From contig CM073898.1 in NCBI GenBank assembly GCA_037176705.1, positions 26,892,488-26,956,487 of the forward strand: a DNA stretch of 64,000 nucleotides. Direction: 5' to 3'. Position 1 is the stretch's first letter; each line of letters opens with the position of its first letter. The stretch is from Molossus alvarezi (lineage: Eukaryota > Chordata > Mammalia > Chiroptera > Molossidae). Below are positions 59,353 through 64,000 of the stretch, in pieces. The notes beneath the pieces were generated by a model. The model was not told the origin of the DNA. It ran no database searches and saw only the letters and a program-made list of their open reading frames with translations. A program made the translations under genes and the position numbers.

Positions 59353-59409
59353 ACATATATATGTATATATGTGTGTGTCTACACACACCCACATACACAT
59401 ATATATAAA
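59353..59409. repeat. Compound TA/TG/CA microsatellite with a perfect palindrome
   Basis: TA, GT and AC blocks follow one another. GTGTGTGT at 59371-59378 and ACACACAC at 59381-59388 are perfect reverse complements separated by CT, and the ATAT flanks on both sides extend the imperfect symmetry. Confidence 0.9.
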
Positions 59410-60339
59410 TATTGAGATTACTTCATTTCTTGATTGGAAATTTTCCATTATTTCCCTTTGAATACAGTTGTGGACATATATGTGAAAGCAAAGGATTTAG
59501 GCTTGAGCTTCTGCCTATATTGTCCTCCTCTTTGTCCATTTACTTCATCCTTTTTTTGGAGTTCTCTGTGTTCTTATTTTTGCTCCTGTCTGGCCCACCT
59601 CATCATTTAGAAAGCTTTATTGGACTGATTTCTCTGGTTTACTAAGTTCAATCCTCATGGTTTATTAGCTGTGTAAACCTTTCTTTTTGTTTTGAGTACT
59701 CCCCATTTGCTTCCTTAGATCCCTTCTTCCCCTTGGTATGTCATGCTCAGTGGCCTGAGAGATCAACCTCAAGAACAGAATCACCTGGCTTTCCTCTGGC
59801 TCAGTGAATGAGAGGCCCTGGGAAGATGCTGAAGGCTGGGAGGAGGTAGACTGGGGTATTAGTTCCTCCCTCCACCAGCTCACCGCCTACCTGGCCGTTG
59901 TTCTGGCAGTGGCTGCTCTCATGACCACAACTTCTGTTGGACAGACCAACACCCATAGCTCTATCGTTCATTAGGCTTCATCAACACTATTCCTTATCTT
60001 TATATTTCTATGTTTAGGGGTGGTAGAGGCTTCCTGATACCAAAGGTCCTAGGTGACTGAGATATTCTTTTTGGTCCTTTGAGCCTACCTCAACATCTAT
60101 AAAAAGTCCCTTCATGAAATCCCTTTCAGTTAAATCTTTCCTATTGGGATCTACCTAATTCCATTTCAGTAAATCCTTGGTACCAGGAAAAAGATCTGCT
60201 TATCAGGATATGGCTCAAGAACTCACAATGGGTGAGGAGGAGAGGTTACTTCTTAAATGATGAAATGGAGGACTATCTTGGCAACTTTATAAGTACCTAT
60301 TTATAAGTGGCTGGTCAATTCATGGTTGATTCATTCTGA
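59410..60339. other. Unassigned sequence
   Basis: No gene or confident repeat recognised. Confidence 0.5.
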
Positions 60340-60500
60340 TATTTATTGAAACAAAATTAATCAGGCAGTGGAGATAAAACATAGTCAATGTCCTTAGCAG
60401 TTTACATTTCAGTACAGAAGAAAGATGTATAACTCAATATTTAAAATGTAGCAATAGTAAATGTTCATTGCTAAGAGAGAACCCAGAGGGGGAAAACCCA
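60340..60500 (-). mobile_element. Possible L2 fragment, antisense
   Basis: GCAGTGGAGATAAAACATAG, CAATGTCCTTAGCAGTTTAC and ATTTCAGTACAGAAG resemble the start of an inverted L2 3' end. Confidence 0.4.
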
Positions 60501-60599
60501 ATTTAATGTAGCCCTTGTAGATGAAATCAACAGATGAGGTGGGGGGAAAGGTGATTATTTGAGGAGAGTGCAAAGCATCCCTTGATTAATTGTCCTTCA

Positions 60600-61310
60600 C
60601 CATCTGCCCTGCCGCAGCTTTGGGGACAGTTCAAGCACCATCTATTTTCTCCTGGACTGCTGCAAGCACCCCGTAGTAAGTAGTAGGTGATCTCTGCTTT
60701 CCATCCCAGAAGAGGCGTTCTCTACATTGTGTTCAGAATACTCTTCTCAAATGCAAATCTGAGACAATTATCTGTTTAAAAGTATTGAATAACTTTTAAT
60801 TTTATTTAGGATGAAGAAAAACAATGCCTAGGAAGTTCTTACAAGGACTGGTTTCTGACTCTATCACCAAATTTATCTCTGGCTACTTACCCCCTCTCTT
60901 TTTTTTGTTTAATCTATGTAACCTTCTTTTGGTTCCTTCAAACACATTATTCTCCTCCCACTGCAAGAGCTTTGCACATTCTGTTCCAACTTGAAGGCTC
61001 TTTTGAACCTACTGGAAACTTCTATCCAAACTTCAAGCATTAGCTCAAAAATCACTTCCTGGAGGAAGCTACCTCTGAAAATTGCCAGGGCAGGTGAGAC
61101 TCTCATTATCTGCTTCATAAAACCCTATAGTTACTCATTATAGCATTGATCCCAATTCTAATAAATTGAATGTGTTCCTTTGTATATTTTTGACTCCTTA
61201 GCACTGGTATGATGTCCATCTGTTCACCTCCTTACCCCCCATGTGAGATCCACTGCTGTACAAATGGGAAGAACTCAATAAATCATTTTTGAATAAATAT
61301 GTGGACCCAG
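60600..61310 (+). mobile_element. L2 LINE fragment, sense
   Basis: CACTGCAAGAGCTTTGCACA, TTCTGTTCCAACTTGAAGGC, TTAGCTCAAAAATCACTTCC and TGGAGGAAGCTACCTC, then AACTCAATAAATCATTTTTG (61272) reproduce the L2 3' end in order. Confidence 0.8.
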
Positions 61311-61570
61311 ACTCTGAGAGAACTGTGTATGAGGGGATTGTGCATGTACCTTGGAGTGATAAAAAATAAGACAGGGAGAGGACTATAAAAGGCAAATCCT
61401 GAAAGACCTTAGATGAATAATAAATTTATTCTTACTCTTGAGTGTGATAAGCAACCATTAATTTTTTTCTTTTTTAAGCTTGAACTTTTCCAGGTTTGTT
61501 GACTGGCTGGAGAATGAATTGGTGCAGCAAGAAGCTGGAGTCAAGTGGATGAATTAGGAAGCAAATGCAA
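61311..61570 (-). mobile_element. Possible L2 fragment, antisense
   Basis: CCTGAAAGACCTTAGATGAAT, GATAAGCAACCATTAAT and TGGCTGGAGAATGAATTGG recall the middle of inverted L2. It directly follows the sense copy. Confidence 0.45.
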
Positions 61571-61599
61571 TTATATGGCAGAGAGATATTAAGAACATG

Positions 61600-61730
61600 C
61601 ATTAATGTTTCTCAAATTTACTGCATATCATAATCACCACAGCTAATAAAACCCAGACTCCTTAATTTTTAAAATTTTTACCAAGTTCCCCAGAAGATTT
61701 GGATACCCATCATTTTAGAACCACTGAAGT
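61600..61730 (+). mobile_element. MER5-type hAT MITE
   Basis: GCATATCATAATCACCACAGC, AATAAAACCCAGACTCCTT, CAAGTTCCCCAGAAGATTTGG and TTTTAGAACCACTG match the MER5A/B order in sense, ending with the diverged terminal AGAACCACTG. Confidence 0.7.
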
Positions 61731-62629
61731 AAAGTTAATGCAGTGAGATATAGACTTGATCAAGTTGAGTAATTAGAGATGGGGGATGGGCACAAGTAGA
61801 GTCCATATTAACGTTCAGGTTATTGGGAACAAAGACCAATTCTGCCATTGGCAAAGATGCTGAGAGATTATTAGCTCTGCATCTTTATTATTGGGATGAA
61901 AGTCAACCATATTCTAATTTACTGATGTCTGTCCTGTAGAAGGTATATCCCAGTAGGTCAGTGAAAAGTTGGAGTCAGAGTCCCTCCTGACATGACAGAA
62001 GAGATGATAATAGAACTCAGATTTTCTAATTTTCAGTCTATAAGGTCTTAAAAATTACAAGTGATAAATGCATCTTGGAACATATATTTTTCCCTCTACA
62101 TACGCTGCTGCTCCACTGTAAAGTTGATTTATTCATGAAAAAAAGCATATTAAACATGCTGGAGTGTTTTTTATTTTGCCAGTGTATTTGCCCATTTGTT
62201 GCCAAGTCACTTGTGATTCATAGAAGTTTAGTATTAACACCCAAACTCTAGATATTAAATCTTGTGAAAGATCAACTGAGAAAGTGTTTGTTCATTATCT
62301 GAATTTGAGGAGCTGCCACCCACAGACTGGCATGGTGCTAATATTTGCTGATTTTTAATGGTACCACTAAAATTTTTTAAGATGTGTGTTGCAGATTTAA
62401 TATTAGTTTGACATAATTTTTTTAATGCCCAGAGAATGGCAGTGTTCCAGGAATTTGGGCTTTAATGTTAAATATAAGATTGGGCAATAGCTAAGAGCCA
62501 GAGTCAGGTAAGATCCAAAAGATGCAATGGTCTGTTGTGTTAATATTCTTGCATCTAATTTTACCTCATTGGATAATTTACCCCAAATATATTTTTAAAT
62601 AAATTATTAAAATGTCCCTTCATTTGTCA
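61731..62629. other. Unassigned sequence
   Basis: AT-rich; no gene or confident repeat recognised. Confidence 0.5.
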
Positions 62630-62830
62630 CAATTGAGAGACAACCCAGAAGAGTCGAAAAGGTTTGGGTTCTAGTCCAGACCCTCATAACCAACTCTGGG
62701 ACCTGGGGCTAATCACTTAACCTTCTTTGCATGTCAGTTTCCTCAGTTTTAAAATAATAGGAATGACTAGTCTCTAAAAATCCCTTTGGTTCAACAATTC
62801 TGTGATTCTAGGTTCTATCAACTGAGCATC
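62630..62830 (+). mobile_element. MIR SINE, sense
   Basis: AAGGTTTGGGTTCTAGTCCA, CTGGGACCTGGGGCTAATCAC, TTAACCTTCTTTGCATGTC and AGTTTCCTCAGTTTTAAAAT match the MIR head and core. The CAATTCTGTGATTCTA end is typical of one MIR variant. Confidence 0.78.
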
Positions 62831-63506
62831 TCTATAGTTTTTAATAGAAATGTGATTTAATCTGGGAACATCTGTTACAGTCTATAACATATTTTGCCAA
62901 GTCCTTGACCTTAATTTTGCTATAGACATCAGATGTTCCTTCACAGATTATACTCTGTATTTTACTGAGGGAACATCAATTATGCTTGTGTCTTGAGTAG
63001 TGTCAATCTGACTAAAAAAGATGCCAATTTGTTAACATTATCATTAAATGACTTCTTAATTAAGGTTGTCAATACCACCAACAGTACAGTTTAGTGCTAT
63101 TTTAGCATTAGAAATTACATAAGCATCTCATTTACATTTCTATTTTTATACTCTCACAAAAAAAGTCTTTTTGTTAAAGGAGGCATATTTTTCCCAAATA
63201 AACATGGATTCAAAAATAATTCTGTGACATGCATATTAACATATTGATGAAAAATATACTGCTGTTTCATTTCTATTAATAAATAATTGTTCCATTACTA
63301 GTTGTAACTATATTAATCTACAAACTTACTTCTTTCCATTGGAAATTGTATTTTTATGTTTTCCTAGCTATAAGAAGAGTTTAGTTTGGACTATAAGTTT
63401 TCCCCAATTTTCATTTACTTGAAACTAATAAAATAGAAATAGATTTTTAAAAAATCATTGCCTTCACAAGTTGCAAAGAATATAGATCATTAAAAGAAAA
63501 TGTGCC
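62831..63506. other. Unassigned AT-rich sequence
   Basis: No gene or confident repeat recognised; it provides the left flank of the L1 starting near 63507. Confidence 0.5.
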
Positions 63507-64000
63507 AACTTCCGGTCAAGATGTCGGCGAAGGTAAACGCGGTATCGCGTCCTCCCACAATCAAATCAAAGATACAACTAAACTACAGAACAACCATCAT
63601 TCAAAACCGCCTGAAATCAAGCTGAATGGAAGTCCTACAACTACGGGATTAAAGCAGCAGCCACATCCAGACTGGTAGGAGGGGTGGCTGCACGACAGGC
63701 TGGGCCCACACCCACGTGTGGCGGATACAAATCAGGAGGACACCTCGGCTGGGAAGGTCCTTCCTGAGGACTGAGGGGTCCCTGTCCCACACCAGGTGCC
63801 CCGCTCAGGGTTCCAGTGCCAGGAAGAGAGTCCCCATAACTTCTGGCTGGAAAAACCAGCGGGAACTGAGGCTCAGGGAAGCTGAGGTGGCTGGAGCCCC
63901 AGGCAGCTCCTTAAAGGGCCCGCGCACGGACTTATCGGACTCTCTCCCTCTAAGCTTGGAGGGGAGGCAGCTCGAGGGGCACCAGAGACATACAGGGAAG
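63507..64000 (+). mobile_element. 5' end of an L1 LINE (5' UTR), cut by the window edge
   Basis: AACTTCCGGTCAAGATGTCGG opens the element in the form of a bat L1 5' end. It is followed by GCGTCCTCCCACAATCAAAT, ACAGAACAACCATCATTC, CCGCCTGAAATCAAGCTG, AACTTCTGGCTGGAAAAACC and CTCCTTAAAGGGCCCGCGCA. The abrupt switch from AT-rich flank to CpG-bearing GC-rich sequence marks the junction. ORF1 and ORF2, if present, lie to the right of the window, so completeness and coding state are unknown. CpG retention suggests it is young. Confidence 0.85.
63508..63525 (+). promoter_or_regulatory. L1 internal promoter start: ETS motif plus altered YY1 motif
   Basis: ACTTCCGG (63508-63515) is an exact ETS-family (GABP-type) motif. 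The next bases, CAAGATGTC (63517-63525), differ at one base from the CAAGATGGC YY1 site that sets the start in L1 promoters of other mammals. Promoter activity is inferred. Confidence 0.55.

Noticed and set aside
1..64000. A new multi-gene system such as a defence, secretion or biosynthetic cluster
   Set aside because: There are no adjacent intact genes of any kind; the sequence is repeat-rich mammalian non-coding DNA.

Overview
The window looks like non-coding nuclear DNA from a bat (Chiroptera, most likely Yangochiroptera). The main evidence is a set of tRNA-derived SINEs of the bat Ves type, with heads reading CCCTGGCCGGTTTGGCTCAG, A-box and B-box promoters, a CT-rich body and target-site duplications. 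L1 LINEs, L2, MIR, hAT-Charlie, MaLR and mariner remnants confirm a placental mammal. Family or species cannot be fixed from sequence alone.

No host protein-coding gene, rRNA, functional tRNA or CRISPR array can be supported. Open frames of about 60-150 codons fall in repeats, microsatellites or unrecognised sequence and look like chance frames. The only protein-coding ancestry is L1 ORF1/ORF2, and every copy is broken. The window is probably a gene desert or a long intron.

Layout. 1-507: hAT-Charlie remnant. About 1-10 kb: L2, MIR and MER5-like fossils, one SINE, and TG and AAAC microsatellites. 10.7-12.1 kb: 5'-truncated L1 with a clean duplication. 12-19 kb: mostly unassigned, with a CTCF-like motif near 18.05 kb. 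19.8-21 kb: L1 3' fragments interrupted by a SINE. 22.0 kb: mariner-type MITE. 24.5-30.1 kb: the largest unit, a nearly complete but dead L1 flanked by a perfect 16-bp duplication. 30-41 kb: SINEs, L2, MIR and an unassigned moderately GC-rich block at 37.1-38.4 kb. 41.3-41.8 kb: two opposed SINEs, tail to tail. 42-45.7 kb: an old antisense L1M with a SINE inserted in it. 46-62 kb: L2, MIR, a MaLR LTR, two SINEs and a MER5-like element. 63.5-64 kb: the CpG-bearing 5' end of another L1, in sense orientation and cut by the window edge.

The points most worth checking are: a 3' hairpin shared by all six long-form SINE copies; 18 nt of ORF2-like sequence between the tail and duplication of the large L1; loss of catalytic residues in both its endonuclease and its reverse transcriptase; the L1 promoter running off the right edge; and the CTCF-like motif. 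I found no evidence of a new multi-gene system. Assignments of old repeats (L2, MIR, L1M, MaLR, Charlie) rest on remembered family hallmarks, and their borders are approximate.
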